Shown here piece by piece: positions 8,626 through 17,079 of a stretch of 64,000 nt of DNA. Under the pieces are notes generated by a model that did no database searches, was not told where the DNA came from, and saw only the letters and a program-made list of their open reading frames with translations. Numbering within the stretch: position 1 is the first letter of the stretch; every line of letters begins with the position of its first letter. The position numbers and the translations under genes are program-made. The stretch is taken from positions 1 through 64,000 of the forward strand of contig JAGDZQ010000015.1 in the NCBI GenBank assembly GCA_049115715.1. The letters are read 5' to 3'. The DNA comes from JAMZMI01 sp049115715. GTDB lineage: Bacteria > Bacteroidota > Bacteroidia > Cytophagales > Cyclobacteriaceae.

Positions 8626-10521
8626 ATGAAATATGCGGATCACTTTCTGAATCTCCTTCAGCTTATAAAAAAGGAGAGAGAGGAGGATAGAAAACAATAC
8701 GAAGATAAGATAGGCAACAGGTCGCTTCAAGATAGAAAAAAGGAGGGAGTGACGTGGTATCCTGTGATGATCAACAAGTCCAATGTTGGCACAGGAGAGA
8801 GATGGATTTTTCAAATCGAACGAACCACGGATTTAGCCCAGCGTCATCATTTTCATCCGGGATCGTCCATCAGCATGTTTCTTCATGATGATAAAAGGAA
8901 GCTGAGTGCATCCGGTATAGTCATGAGAATGAACGAGCATAAAATGACTTTTATGCTCAATAGCGATGAGCCTCCAGAATGGCTTGACGAGGGTCGGCTC
9001 GGAGTAAACCTTCTTTTCGATGAGAGCACCTACGATGAGATGGAGAAGTCCCTGAAGACACTTTCCAGAACATCTGAGGGTCGGATTTACGAATTGATGC
9101 CTATACTTCTAGGAGAAGCAAAACCCGCTTTTCAAACCAAAGCCCCCATTTCATTCCCACAGCTGAATGAGAGTCAGAACCACGCACTAAATAGAATTAG
9201 GGAAGCGACTGATTTAGCACTTGTTCACGGACCTCCAGGAACGGGGAAAACCACCACACTTGTTCAAGCAATCAAGGCAAAGGTCTCAGATGAGAAGCAA
9301 GTACTTGTATGTACATCTAGTAATGCTGCTGTTGACCTGTTGGCTGAGAAATTAATGGATCAGGACGTGAGGGTTCTTCGAATCGGACACCCTGCCCGAG
9401 TCACCGATGCTGTGGTGAGATCAACAATGGATGCCAGACTTGCAGAGCATCACGATGCTAAAATGCTTCGCGACTTGAGAAGAAAGTCGGAGGAGATGCG
9501 GAACATTGGTAAGAAATACAAACGCAACTTTGGTAGAGAGGAGCGTCAGCAGCGGAAAATGCTTTTTGATGAATCTAGGAACCTGAGAGAAGAGGCAAAG
9601 CTCCTTGAAGGACATATGATTTTTGATGAGATCAACAAAGCGGAGGTCATTGCTTGTACACTTGTGGGAGCCAATAACTCGTATCTGACGAATAGAAGGT
9701 TTAAAACCGTATTCATTGATGAAGCTTCACAAGCATTGGAACCGGCATGCTGGATTCCAATCATGAAAGCAGAGAAAGTAGTCATGGCAGGGGATCATTG
9801 GCAACTTCCACCGACTGTAAAGTCAAAAGAGGCGGGAAAAGAAGGGCTTGCGAAAACGATCTTCGAGCGTACGATCAAGGCATACGATATTGATACGATG
9901 CTTGAGACACAATACCGCATGCATCCCCAGATTATGACGTTCTCCAACCGGCATTTTTATGAATCGAAGCTTCAATCTGCGGAAATCATTCACAGCCGAA
10001 GACAGCTATATGACGAACCTGTTTCTTTCCTGGATACGGCGGGCTGTGGATATGACGAGAAACTAAATCCCGAAACCTTATCGACTTACAACGAGGAAGA
10101 AGCTCATTTTTTATTAGAGCGACTCAATCAGTTGATAATAGAAGGCGGGGATGATTTTAAGAAATTGACTATAGGGATCATCGCTCCGTATCGCGCTCAA
10201 ACAGAAAAGCTAAGATCTAAAATCGTTCGATATGAATGGTACAAAGAACTCGAAAGTCAAATCACGATCAATTCTGTAGATGCTTTTCAAGGGCAAGAGC
10301 GAGATGTGATTTTGATGTCGCTGGTTAGGAGTAATGAAGATGGAATCATAGGGTTTTTAGGGGACGAAAGGAGAATGAATGTTGCCATGACGAGAGCAAG
10401 GCACCTCCTGCTGATGGTAGGAGACTCTGCTACGCTGAGCCGGAATGAGTTTTTTGACGAACTAATTCAAGACCTTGAAAACCGAGGATTCTATCACAGT
10501 GCGTTTGAGTATTTGTATTGA
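8626..10521 (+). CDS. UPF1/SMUBP2-like superfamily 1B helicase
   Basis: A 631-aa helicase with all SF1B motifs in order: Q-like LNESQNHAL, Walker A HGPPGTGKTTT near residue 203, motif Ia CTSSNAAVD, motif II FIDEASQALEP, motif III MAGDHWQLPPT, motif IV QYRMHPQIM, motif V VDAFQGQERDVI and motif VI NVAMTRAR. The ~140-residue N-terminal part resembles the OB-like domain of IGHMBP2-type helicases. It should translocate 5' to 3' on single-stranded DNA or RNA using ATP. The coupling to a TerB protein is notable. It is convergent with the glutaminase gene, with 6 bases between them. Confidence 0.88.
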   Translation: MKYADHFLNLLQLIKKEREEDRKQYEDKIGNRSLQDRKKEGVTWYPVMINKSNVGTGERWIFQIERTTDLAQRHHFHPGSSISMFLHDDKRKLSASGIVMRMNEHKMTFMLNSDEPPEWLDEGRLGVNLLFDESTYDEMEKSLKTLSRTSEGRIYELMPILLGEAKPAFQTKAPISFPQLNESQNHALNRIREATDLALVHGPPGTGKTTTLVQAIKAKVSDEKQVLVCTSSNAAVDLLAEKLMDQDVRVLRIGHPARVTDAVVRSTMDARLAEHHDAKMLRDLRRKSEEMRNIGKKYKRNFGREERQQRKMLFDESRNLREEAKLLEGHMIFDEINKAEVIACTLVGANNSYLTNRRFKTVFIDEASQALEPACWIPIMKAEKVVMAGDHWQLPPTVKSKEAGKEGLAKTIFERTIKAYDIDTMLETQYRMHPQIMTFSNRHFYESKLQSAEIIHSRRQLYDEPVSFLDTAGCGYDEKLNPETLSTYNEEEAHFLLERLNQLIIEGGDDFKKLTIGIIAPYRAQTEKLRSKIVRYEWYKELESQITINSVDAFQGQERDVILMSLVRSNEDGIIGFLGDERRMNVAMTRARHLLLMVGDSATLSRNEFFDELIQDLENRGFYHSAFEYLY

Positions 10522-10527
10522 AAGTCA

Positions 10528-11454
10528 TTAAAACACCGATCCTCCAACTTTATCGGTAAGCAGTTCAAGTGCCATCATCCCTTTATCCGAATTCCCCTTC
10601 ATATTAAGAGGAGGACTCCAAACGCTCACGCAGTATCGCAGTGGGTCGATGGCCACAATCGCACCCCCAACTCCACTTTTTCCTGGTAGCCCGACTTCAA
10701 AGGCGAACTCTCCTGACTCATCGTAGAAGCCACAAGTAAGCATAAGCGCATTCATTCTACGCGATTGACTTGCTGTCAATACATAGTCCCCATATCCGAA
10801 AGGAATATTCGTCTCTGCAAAGTTTAAGAAAGTATTTGCTAGTTCGACACACGTCATCTCGATGGAGCACTGCAGATAATAGAAGTCCAGGACATCCTCC
10901 ACTTCGTTTACCAAATTGCCCTTAGCTTTCATCATGTAGGCAAGTGAAGCATTCATATACCCAACGCTCCTTTCAGACTCAGCTACCTGATGATTGTATT
11001 GAATATCTGACTGGGAGCACAACCCCCTTACAAACGCCAAAAACTCAGCCTTTGGATCCTTGAGTTCGCTTACCAATATGTCCGCTATCACGATTGCTCC
11101 AGCATTGATAAATGGATTTCTGGGAATTCCATGTTCATACTCAAGCTGAATGATGGAGTTGAAAGCATTACCTGAAGGTTCCACACCCACTCTCTTCCAG
11201 AGATCTTTCCTAAGAATACTTATGGCCATCGTCAAGGACAGCACCTTAGAAATACTCTGAATCGAAAAGCGTTCCCGGGAGTCTCCAATCTCATGCCGCT
11301 GGCCGTCAATAGACGCTAGGCAAATGCCAAATTTATCCTTGTCAACTTTAGCTAGTTCGGGAATATATGTGGGGACTTTGCCTTGATTCTCAAAGTCATT
11401 TAGCTCATCATATATATCTATGAGTATTTGCGAATAGTTAGAAGTACGACGCAT
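10528..11454 (-). CDS. glsA: Glutaminase A
   Basis: A 308-aa serine-dependent beta-lactamase-fold glutaminase that converts glutamine to glutamate and ammonia. The catalytic SxxK motif is in FSIQSISKV, and other signatures are NAFNSIIQLE, GIPRNPFINAGAI, VYxA-like YVLTASQSRRMNALML and GLPGKSGVGGAIVA. The ATG at 11454 gives an N-terminus (NYSQILIDIYDELND) like other glutaminases; a TTG seven codons earlier is less likely. The gene begins inside the end of the DUF1080 gene (17-base overlap), so the two are coupled although their functions are unrelated. Confidence 0.9.
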   Translation of the reverse strand: MRRTSNYSQILIDIYDELNDFENQGKVPTYIPELAKVDKDKFGICLASIDGQRHEIGDSRERFSIQSISKVLSLTMAISILRKDLWKRVGVEPSGNAFNSIIQLEYEHGIPRNPFINAGAIVIADILVSELKDPKAEFLAFVRGLCSQSDIQYNHQVAESERSVGYMNASLAYMMKAKGNLVNEVEDVLDFYYLQCSIEMTCVELANTFLNFAETNIPFGYGDYVLTASQSRRMNALMLTCGFYDESGEFAFEVGLPGKSGVGGAIVAIDPLRYCVSVWSPPLNMKGNSDKGMMALELLTDKVGGSVF

Positions 11455-12319
11455 AACTTGATGGTAATGACTCAAGTTTTTTAACAGCTATGTCCTTATA
11501 GAAAACCTCAGCAGCTTCGCTTTGAAGTAAGATTTTGCCTTTGGTAAGTGGGATAGTTTTTTCACCGTCTAGATATCGGGAGTTTTGGAGGATCATCACA
11601 ACAGTGCCATTTACGATGTGAAGGCTCTTACCTTCGAAGCATACCAACTCCAGAGTTGTCCATTCGCCAGCAGGACTTTCATAATCCCCATCACTTTTAC
11701 AAAACCCATATTGCCTTTCACCCTTGCCAAATGGGAGGAACGGTTGATTTTTACTCGCAACCGCGTTGATATTTCCTTCATGAGGATAGGCCCTGATATC
11801 AATCTTAGAATCCTGTATGCTCCAGTAATCACCCATATGACCTTCCATCACCTGAAATTCCTGCGAGATCATCCACGAACGCCAATAGTCAACGCCACAT
11901 TCTCCAATAGAATGATACAGAATACCAGAATCCATCAACTTATCCTTTCTTGCAGGCCATTTTTTGGCTCCCCACTTCACCTTGAGCTTTAGGTGATAGT
12001 TCTCGTACTCCTGCTTAGTGAAAATGCCCCCATATATTTCTCCGCTCACTTTCAGAATAAGCTCTTTATTCTCTTTGACAATAGAAAAAACCTCCGACTC
12101 GTCATTGTTATAGCCCACAGGCTCAACAAGATTTCCATTTTCATCCTTTACCACCTCACCCTTGTAATCAGCTGTAAAAGCAAAACTCAGATAAGTGTCC
12201 CATTGAGATAATTTCTTGTCAAGCAGAGGAGTCCAATCGCCACTTTGCGCAAAAGAAATAAAGGAAAATAAAGCGGCTGCAGTGAAGGCAGCCACAGTGA
12301 AACCTGTTTTTCTTACCAT
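11438..12319 (-). CDS. Secreted DUF1080 (3-keto-disaccharide hydrolase-like) protein
   Basis: A 293-aa protein with a signal peptide (MVRKTG...FISFAQ, cleaved near residue 25) and a single DUF1080 concanavalin-like domain: WTPLLDKKLSQWDTYLSF, NYHLKLKVKWG, DSGILYHSIGECGVDYWRSWMISQEFQVMEGHMGDY and AEVFYKDIAVKKL. The family is reported to hydrolyse 3-keto sugars and is common in the periplasm of Bacteroidota. ATG at 12319 is chosen because the signal peptide starts there; an extra 21 codons upstream look unlike coding sequence. Overlaps glsA. Confidence 0.82.
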   Translation of the reverse strand: MVRKTGFTVAAFTAAALFSFISFAQSGDWTPLLDKKLSQWDTYLSFAFTADYKGEVVKDENGNLVEPVGYNNDESEVFSIVKENKELILKVSGEIYGGIFTKQEYENYHLKLKVKWGAKKWPARKDKLMDSGILYHSIGECGVDYWRSWMISQEFQVMEGHMGDYWSIQDSKIDIRAYPHEGNINAVASKNQPFLPFGKGERQYGFCKSDGDYESPAGEWTTLELVCFEGKSLHIVNGTVVMILQNSRYLDGEKTIPLTKGKILLQSEAAEVFYKDIAVKKLESLPSSYASYF

Positions 12320-12453
12320 TCTTTTTAATTTAAAATTCGAATGATTGTAAGTTAAGGTTTTGTTGAAAATTGATCCAGGCAATTTTCAATTTGGTGCTAA
12401 TTAGTAAGGTTTAATTTCAAAGTTTTCGATTTAAGAAATGCACCTGTTCAGGA

Positions 12454-12879
12454 TCAAAGCATGTCCTGAAACGGATTTCCTTTGCCAGTTTCACATAACA
12501 TTCTCAGACTTTGAAGAAACAATCCCCAGTGAAAATTGCAAGTCTCATAGTAGACAGTAGCCTCTTTCCAATCCCTGTGAATAAATCGGAGGTGGGTCTT
12601 TCCATCAATTTCCTGAAGATCAAAAGAAACTTGTGTGTCTTGCCATTCCTCATCCCCACCCACGCACTGCCAGTCAACAGATTTGTTGGAATCCAGCGCA
12701 AGAACCTTCATCATTTTGAGTTCGCCAGGCCCGAATCGAAATTCATTCACAAAGCCAATTTCAGGTTTTGCTACCGTGGTATTCGTCCACCACTGAGATA
12801 ACCCCTCCTGCGTTGTGACAGCCGTATATATTTCATTGATTGGAGCATTGATGATAAGATGATGTCTGATGTGTTCCAT
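12454..12879 (-). CDS. SRPBCC (AHSA1-type) protein
   Basis: A 141-aa START/Bet v1-like protein: HHLIINAPINEIYTAVTTQEGLSQWW at the N-terminus is the AHSA1 signature. These proteins bind small hydrophobic ligands; the ligand is unknown. Third gene of a minus-strand operon with an ArsR regulator and a second SRPBCC protein. Two bases separate it from the regulator gene, so they are cotranscribed. The ArsR-plus-AHSA1 combination is widespread and probably responds to a xenobiotic or stress signal. Confidence 0.85.
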   Translation of the reverse strand: MEHIRHHLIINAPINEIYTAVTTQEGLSQWWTNTTVAKPEIGFVNEFRFGPGELKMMKVLALDSNKSVDWQCVGGDEEWQDTQVSFDLQEIDGKTHLRFIHRDWKEATVYYETCNFHWGLFLQSLRMLCETGKGNPFQDML

Positions 12880-12881
12880 TT

Positions 12882-13205
12882 TTATACCTTTTTATCGTTT
12901 ATTAATTGATCAAGTTTGTCCAGTTTGCTTTCCCAGAAGGAGTGATAGTAATTAACCACATCGAACACCTCCTTAAGAGGATCCAAGTCCAGATAGCAGA
13001 TTGTTTCCCTTCCCTTCGTTTTTGTCTTTAGAATTCCCGATTCCTGCAGCGTATTGATATGTCGGGTCAGAGCCTGCCTCGACATATCGAAGTTTTCGGT
13101 GATAGCATGAAGCGAGAGAGAAGTTGAGACGATCAGCAGTTGAATGATCTTTCTCCTTCTAGGATCAGCGATGGCCTTAAAGGCGTCCACTTTAGTTTGT
13201 GACAT
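12882..13205 (-). CDS. ArsR-family winged-helix repressor
   Basis: A 107-aa ArsR-like regulator: FKAIADPRRRKIIQLLIVS is the classic opening, and the recognition helix region is NFDMSRQALTRHINTLQESGILKTK. No metal-binding Cys motif is present, so it belongs to the non-metal subgroup (SdpR/PenR-like) that typically accompanies AHSA1 genes. ATG at 13205 is preferred to a TTG three codons upstream; either overlaps the preceding SRPBCC gene (by 14 bases with the ATG). It likely represses this operon through the palindromes at 13613-13680. Confidence 0.88.
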   Translation of the reverse strand: MSQTKVDAFKAIADPRRRKIIQLLIVSTSLSLHAITENFDMSRQALTRHINTLQESGILKTKTKGRETICYLDLDPLKEVFDVVNYYHSFWESKLDKLDQLINDKKV

Positions 13206-13614
13206 AGCCCTCAAGTTTTTCGATTGAAGATTGGTGATGAGCCCAGCCCTCGATGTGTTGTTTGTATGTCGCAGTATCCTGCTCTACAAAACCCTCGTGC
13301 TCTATTTTGAAGACGACCTCACCTTCAGTCTCCTCCAAAATGAACGAGACGATGGTAGTATTGCAGATGTGGCTGCTTTTCCAAGTGAATCTGATTTCAC
13401 TTGGCTCATTCACCGAGAGAACCTCTCCGAAAACATAATCAGGACAATCATCATCAGGCTCACAGTCAAAGCGATATTCCTTACCCACTGTAGGTTCGAA
13501 ATTTCCCGGCATAAGCCATTGAGTCAGGTACTTCTGGTTGGTTACAATTTCCCACACTTCTTGAATGGGACGTTGGTAGCGTCGTTCTACCTGTATTGGA
13601 GGTAATGCATTCAT
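13192..13614 (-). CDS. SRPBCC (AHSA1-type) protein
   Basis: A 140-aa AHSA1-family protein (VERRYQRPIQEVWEIVTNQKYLTQWLMPGNF; FEPTVGKEYRF; GWAHHQSSIEKLEGYV at the end). First gene of the operon with the ArsR regulator and a second SRPBCC gene. Its ATG lies inside a perfect 12-base inverted repeat, and no ribosome-binding sequence is visible. The regulator gene starts within its last codons. The two SRPBCC proteins differ clearly from one another, so they are not a recent duplication. Confidence 0.85.
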   Translation of the reverse strand: MNALPPIQVERRYQRPIQEVWEIVTNQKYLTQWLMPGNFEPTVGKEYRFDCEPDDDCPDYVFGEVLSVNEPSEIRFTWKSSHICNTTIVSFILEETEGEVVFKIEHEGFVEQDTATYKQHIEGWAHHQSSIEKLEGYVTN

Positions 13615-13640
13615 ATTAGCAACATTTTTGTTGCTAATAT
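13613..13640 (-). promoter_or_regulatory. Operator-like perfect palindrome overlapping the start codon
   Basis: The arms are ATATTAGCAACA (13613-13624) and TGTTGCTAATAT (13629-13640), a perfect 12-base inverted repeat around TTTT. It overlaps the first SRPBCC start codon (13612-13614). It is the likely ArsR-family operator. Confidence 0.65.
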
Positions 13641-13654
13641 ACGACTGGATTTTT

Positions 13655-13680
13655 AATTAGCAACATTTTTGTTTCCTATT
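13655..13680 (-). promoter_or_regulatory. Second, imperfect operator copy
   Basis: ATTAGCAACA at 13656-13665 repeats the left arm of the palindrome at 13613, followed again by TTTT and a degenerate right arm (TGTTTCCTAT). The two copies are 41 bases apart, about four helical turns, which would place bound dimers on the same face of the DNA. Confidence 0.5.
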
Positions 13681-13753
13681 TGTGAGTTTTCTGGAGTTTC
13701 TATTTGGAGAGAAAGACCAGTATTTCACATCTACAGATATTCGCGCTCTACGT

Positions 13754-13816
13754 TTGTACTCCTCGCTCGTACCTAGCTGCGGGGTACCACTTCGATCCCG
13801 TCTAGCTTGCCAGTAT
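13754..13816. repeat. Dispersed repeat R2, copy a
   Basis: The core (13754-13788) includes TTGTACTCCTCG and CTGCGGGGTACC and matches the copy at 47152-47186 in about 35 of 38 positions; weaker similarity continues to about 13816. Three GTAC units occur within the core. Intergenic in both places. Confidence 0.6.
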
Positions 13817-13961
13817 ATCTACTTCGACTATTGAAAAAACTTACCTATCGTCACTTCCCCGTATACGGAAGTCCCATTCTGCAGAACATGAAGTTGTGTA
13901 GATCATAGAAGTTCTATACTAGTGATCGGTTGCAATAGTTATCCTTTGCCAATAGCTAGAT

Positions 13962-14777
13962 CTAATTCTCTAGATGAGCTGAAGGGTGTTTGAACGGTAC
14001 GGGTTTCCCTTTGAATTTTATTAGTTTTTGTACAACCACCAAGCTTAATGTCGCAGAAAGGTATTCGAAAAAAGGAACTATTATATTAACCAAATCTACG
14101 TAATAGGTGTAATTACCTTGAGCATATTGATTCTCAGAATTATCGTTAATGATAGTAGAGTCTCCAAAAAGTAAAAGATTTATTGGTTGGAAAGTATCTA
14201 TTTCCAAAGAGAAAAGTAAAGGAAGGGCTAAGAACGAATAATGAAGCATGCCCAAAACAGATAGTAACCAAATTCCAATTAAGGTATTGCCCAATTTAAT
14301 TTTTATTAAATCCATACTTAGTAGTTTAACTATGTACGGGAGATTAACGATTGGTATGAAGAGAAGAGCTCTTTTGAAAGTAGAAGTTATAGATCGCATG
14401 CGAATTATTTCTAAAATAAACACGAACACTAGAACATTTCGTAATATGGTTGCAATGAGGTCCAATGAACCAAAAATGAGATCATATAAGTCTTGATTTG
14501 GTATTTTTTCATTTAAAATACTGTGAGAATATGCCAAGTATCCTTTTGGGAAAAAGACGTTTATTTTCCATAAAACAGAATATTCAAAAAGGGGGAAATA
14601 AACGATCAAAAAAGTTAAAATGCCCCATTTGATAAATGTGAGGTTATCTATTCTTGAATTTCTTACGAGAGCAAGAGAAACTCCAAACGTAATGAAGAGT
14701 ATTACAAGCTCAATAATGATTGTTTGCAAGTTATTCCTGGTGAGTAAGGATATCGAGACTGATTCAGCTTCAATCAT
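13962..14777 (-). CDS. Hypothetical integral membrane protein
   Basis: A 271-aa protein with about six hydrophobic segments (for example TIIIELVILFITFGVSLALV, NVLVFVFILEII, LIGIWLLSVLGMLHYSFLALPLLF and ATLSLVVVQKLI). There is no signal peptide, no recognisable catalytic motif, and I do not recognise a family. It is AT-rich compared with its neighbours. It begins 17 bases downstream of the stop of the 7TMR-DISM histidine kinase and is probably cotranscribed, so it may work with that sensor. Confidence 0.6.
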   Translation of the reverse strand: MIEAESVSISLLTRNNLQTIIIELVILFITFGVSLALVRNSRIDNLTFIKWGILTFLIVYFPLFEYSVLWKINVFFPKGYLAYSHSILNEKIPNQDLYDLIFGSLDLIATILRNVLVFVFILEIIRMRSITSTFKRALLFIPIVNLPYIVKLLSMDLIKIKLGNTLIGIWLLSVLGMLHYSFLALPLLFSLEIDTFQPINLLLFGDSTIINDNSENQYAQGNYTYYVDLVNIIVPFFEYLSATLSLVVVQKLIKFKGKPVPFKHPSAHLEN

Positions 14778-14794
14778 TGATGATAGGTTTATTG

Positions 14795-16723
14795 TTAACT
14801 CTTCTCACTTAAAGAAAAACTTTCTTCAACGTTAATACTAATAGAAATCGGCGTATTCACAATCAAGGAACTCCCTTTTAAATCAATAGAAGTTTCTACA
14901 TCCACCTCACCTTTTATCAGGTTGACTCTGGAGCAGATGTTTTTCCAGCCATTTCCATTTCCATTTGTGAGTACACTCTTATCAAATCCAGCTCCATTGT
15001 CTTCGATCATCAAGGTTGCTTCCGTTTCGTCGCGAGTGATTTGTAAGTGGATTTTGGTTGCATCAGAGTACTTGATGATGTTGTTGATCCATTCTTGCGA
15101 GATTCGATAAAGGGAAATTTCCTGTACCTGGGTAAGGCGACTCTCCATATTGAAAAGAGAAACCTCTAGCACGATTTTTTGACTCTGATTGATCCGGGAA
15201 GCAAACTCTTTCAGTGCCTCACCAACTCCAGCTGCAATCAAAGTCTGCGGCATCAAGTTGAAGCAGATATTTTTCAACTCCACATACATTTCGCTCAGGG
15301 TAGTGGTAGAAGCCTTAAATATGCTCATGCGCTTGTCAGTATTAGAAGACTTGATCGTTTCCAGACTTTTTAGATTTAGCATGAGCGAGGAAATCATTTG
15401 GCCAAACCCATCATGCAAATCCTCTGCAAACCGTTTTCTTTCTGCCTCCTGACCCTTTACAATGGCATTCATCATGGTTTCCTGATAGCTCTGTACCTGC
15501 CTGTTGAGCTTGTCTCGTTCGTTGTATATGGACAAAGTAACCTGCGCCATCAACAGCATAAACGACACAGTCTCAAATACCGATCCACCAAGCATGAGGT
15601 AAAAAGTATTAAGACCCTCATTGTCTACTCCCAGAAACGGAGCGATCACCACACCAAATGCCAGACCCAGATAAATCAAATAAACGATGAAGAGCGTAAT
15701 GGCAAGCTCCTCCCTTTTGTACGCAGCGATGAAGAGCATCACAAGCAAGTAGAGAAACACCACTGAAGAGAGGTGCACCAATGTTTCTATGATGAAACTT
15801 GTAAAAAGCAAGCTCAACTTAAATGCCGGAATGCAATTCAGCAGAGCCAGCAGTGCAGCTAGATAACCTATGATTTTCACACCCTTCCAGGCCCAACTGC
15901 TGTAGCTGGAGATGGGCACAATACAGTTCAGGAATCGAGGCATAAACATTATCAGCAAAACCGCTCCGATTTGATAATAATTGGTCACAAATTGGAAAGG
16001 ATCAGAATCTATGAAAATGGACAATACCCCAATGTTGGCGGTAATGATTATACCCGTGGCAATGCCAAGAAAAATATAATGAAGGAAGATTTTTTGCCTG
16101 ATGCTGATATACATAAATAAGGCGAGCGTCAGAGAAAGGAGCAAAATGCCTACCCATAAATAACTAAATAGAAGACGTGTGTCTTTCAAGTTCATAGCTT
16201 CCTTATCACTCATCAGAAAAAACGGACTATGAATGGTTGACAATGGATCGTAGATCCTTACCAGAGCTTTGACTTCACTATTTGCAGGGAAATGTACTTT
16301 TACCGGATACATAGGGTCATTGTAAAGTTTTGCCTGCTTCGATCTTGCGAGACCAGACGCCACATGCTCTTGCTGCAATACCCCATCCACGACAAAGTAG
16401 AAGTCCGCCTCATGAATAAAGTGATTGTTTAGGAACAGGACTTTGTTGAAGTCCTCGCTGGAGGTATTTACAAATGTGAGTAGCGCCCATTCATGATGTG
16501 TCGAATATCTATCCAAAACACCTTTTTTCCAGCTAGAAGAAGGCAATTGAGCGATTTCCGACACGGAAAGCAATTTTGTGGTATCAGTATATCTATAGGA
16601 ATAATCACGAAGTTCTATTAAAGTCAGTTCTTTCGTGACATCCACTTTTTCAAAAGCGAATACCTGATGTATAAATACAGCTAGTAGGATTGATATGGCG
16701 GTTTTCATCCATTTACTTTTCAT
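14795..16723 (-). CDS. 7TMR-DISM sensor histidine kinase (HisKA_3/NarX type)
   Basis: A 642-aa sensor. A signal peptide (to VFAFE) is followed by an extracellular 7TMR-DISMED2-like domain to about residue 180, then seven membrane helices to about residue 395. After a short coiled coil comes a HisKA_3 dimerisation helix with the phospho-acceptor His437 (AEDLHDGFGQ) and a HATPase domain (SQEWINNIIKYSDA; DNGAGF; GNGWKNI). Kinases of this type normally pair with LuxR-type response regulators, but none is encoded nearby. ATG at 16723 is chosen for the signal peptide. The upstream P450 gene is divergent. Confidence 0.87.
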   Translation of the reverse strand: MKSKWMKTAISILLAVFIHQVFAFEKVDVTKELTLIELRDYSYRYTDTTKLLSVSEIAQLPSSSWKKGVLDRYSTHHEWALLTFVNTSSEDFNKVLFLNNHFIHEADFYFVVDGVLQQEHVASGLARSKQAKLYNDPMYPVKVHFPANSEVKALVRIYDPLSTIHSPFFLMSDKEAMNLKDTRLLFSYLWVGILLLSLTLALFMYISIRQKIFLHYIFLGIATGIIITANIGVLSIFIDSDPFQFVTNYYQIGAVLLIMFMPRFLNCIVPISSYSSWAWKGVKIIGYLAALLALLNCIPAFKLSLLFTSFIIETLVHLSSVVFLYLLVMLFIAAYKREELAITLFIVYLIYLGLAFGVVIAPFLGVDNEGLNTFYLMLGGSVFETVSFMLLMAQVTLSIYNERDKLNRQVQSYQETMMNAIVKGQEAERKRFAEDLHDGFGQMISSLMLNLKSLETIKSSNTDKRMSIFKASTTTLSEMYVELKNICFNLMPQTLIAAGVGEALKEFASRINQSQKIVLEVSLFNMESRLTQVQEISLYRISQEWINNIIKYSDATKIHLQITRDETEATLMIEDNGAGFDKSVLTNGNGNGWKNICSRVNLIKGEVDVETSIDLKGSSLIVNTPISISINVEESFSLSEKS

Positions 16724-17079
16724 GACCAGTCTGCATGGTCGGTTGCAAGCTGATCCGATTTTAGAACCCAAGGGAACCCGAAAGCCAATTGCACCCAATT
16801 GTGCTTCCTTCTTTTATTTTGAAAAATATATGACAAATGAAAGATCAACCTTAATTATGAAACTAACAAGATTTTGAGGAAGATTGAGAGATTTCATTTG
16901 CAAACTATTCGATAGGTTAATCTATCAAATTAAAAATATTATTCGCTTTAAATAAGTTTTGTTGCACTAATATTTCACAACCCTCACCTTCTTTTTGTTT
17001 TTAGAATAGAGATTTAACTTACCCTTCTATTTACAATAAATCACTCGGTTTTGAGTCAAATCTCTTTCTTCACTTCAAT
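16724..17079. other. Divergent intergenic region, no gene
   Basis: This 356-base stretch separates the histidine kinase and P450 genes. Apart from a short imperfect dyad (GATAG...CTATC near 16911-16926) I see no gene or repeat. Promoters for both genes must lie here, but no strong TAnnTTTG box stands out. Confidence 0.5.

Larger units (their letters stand above)
13615..13961. other. Intergenic region with operators and repeat R2a
   Basis: This 347-base stretch holds the ArsR operator pair at its left end and repeat R2a in the middle. Nothing coding was seen between 13817 and 13961. Confidence 0.6.

Noticed and set aside
11585..11992. 135-codon plus-strand open frame within DUF1080
   Set aside because: It is a shadow of the minus-strand DUF1080 gene, whose domain and signal peptide are clear.
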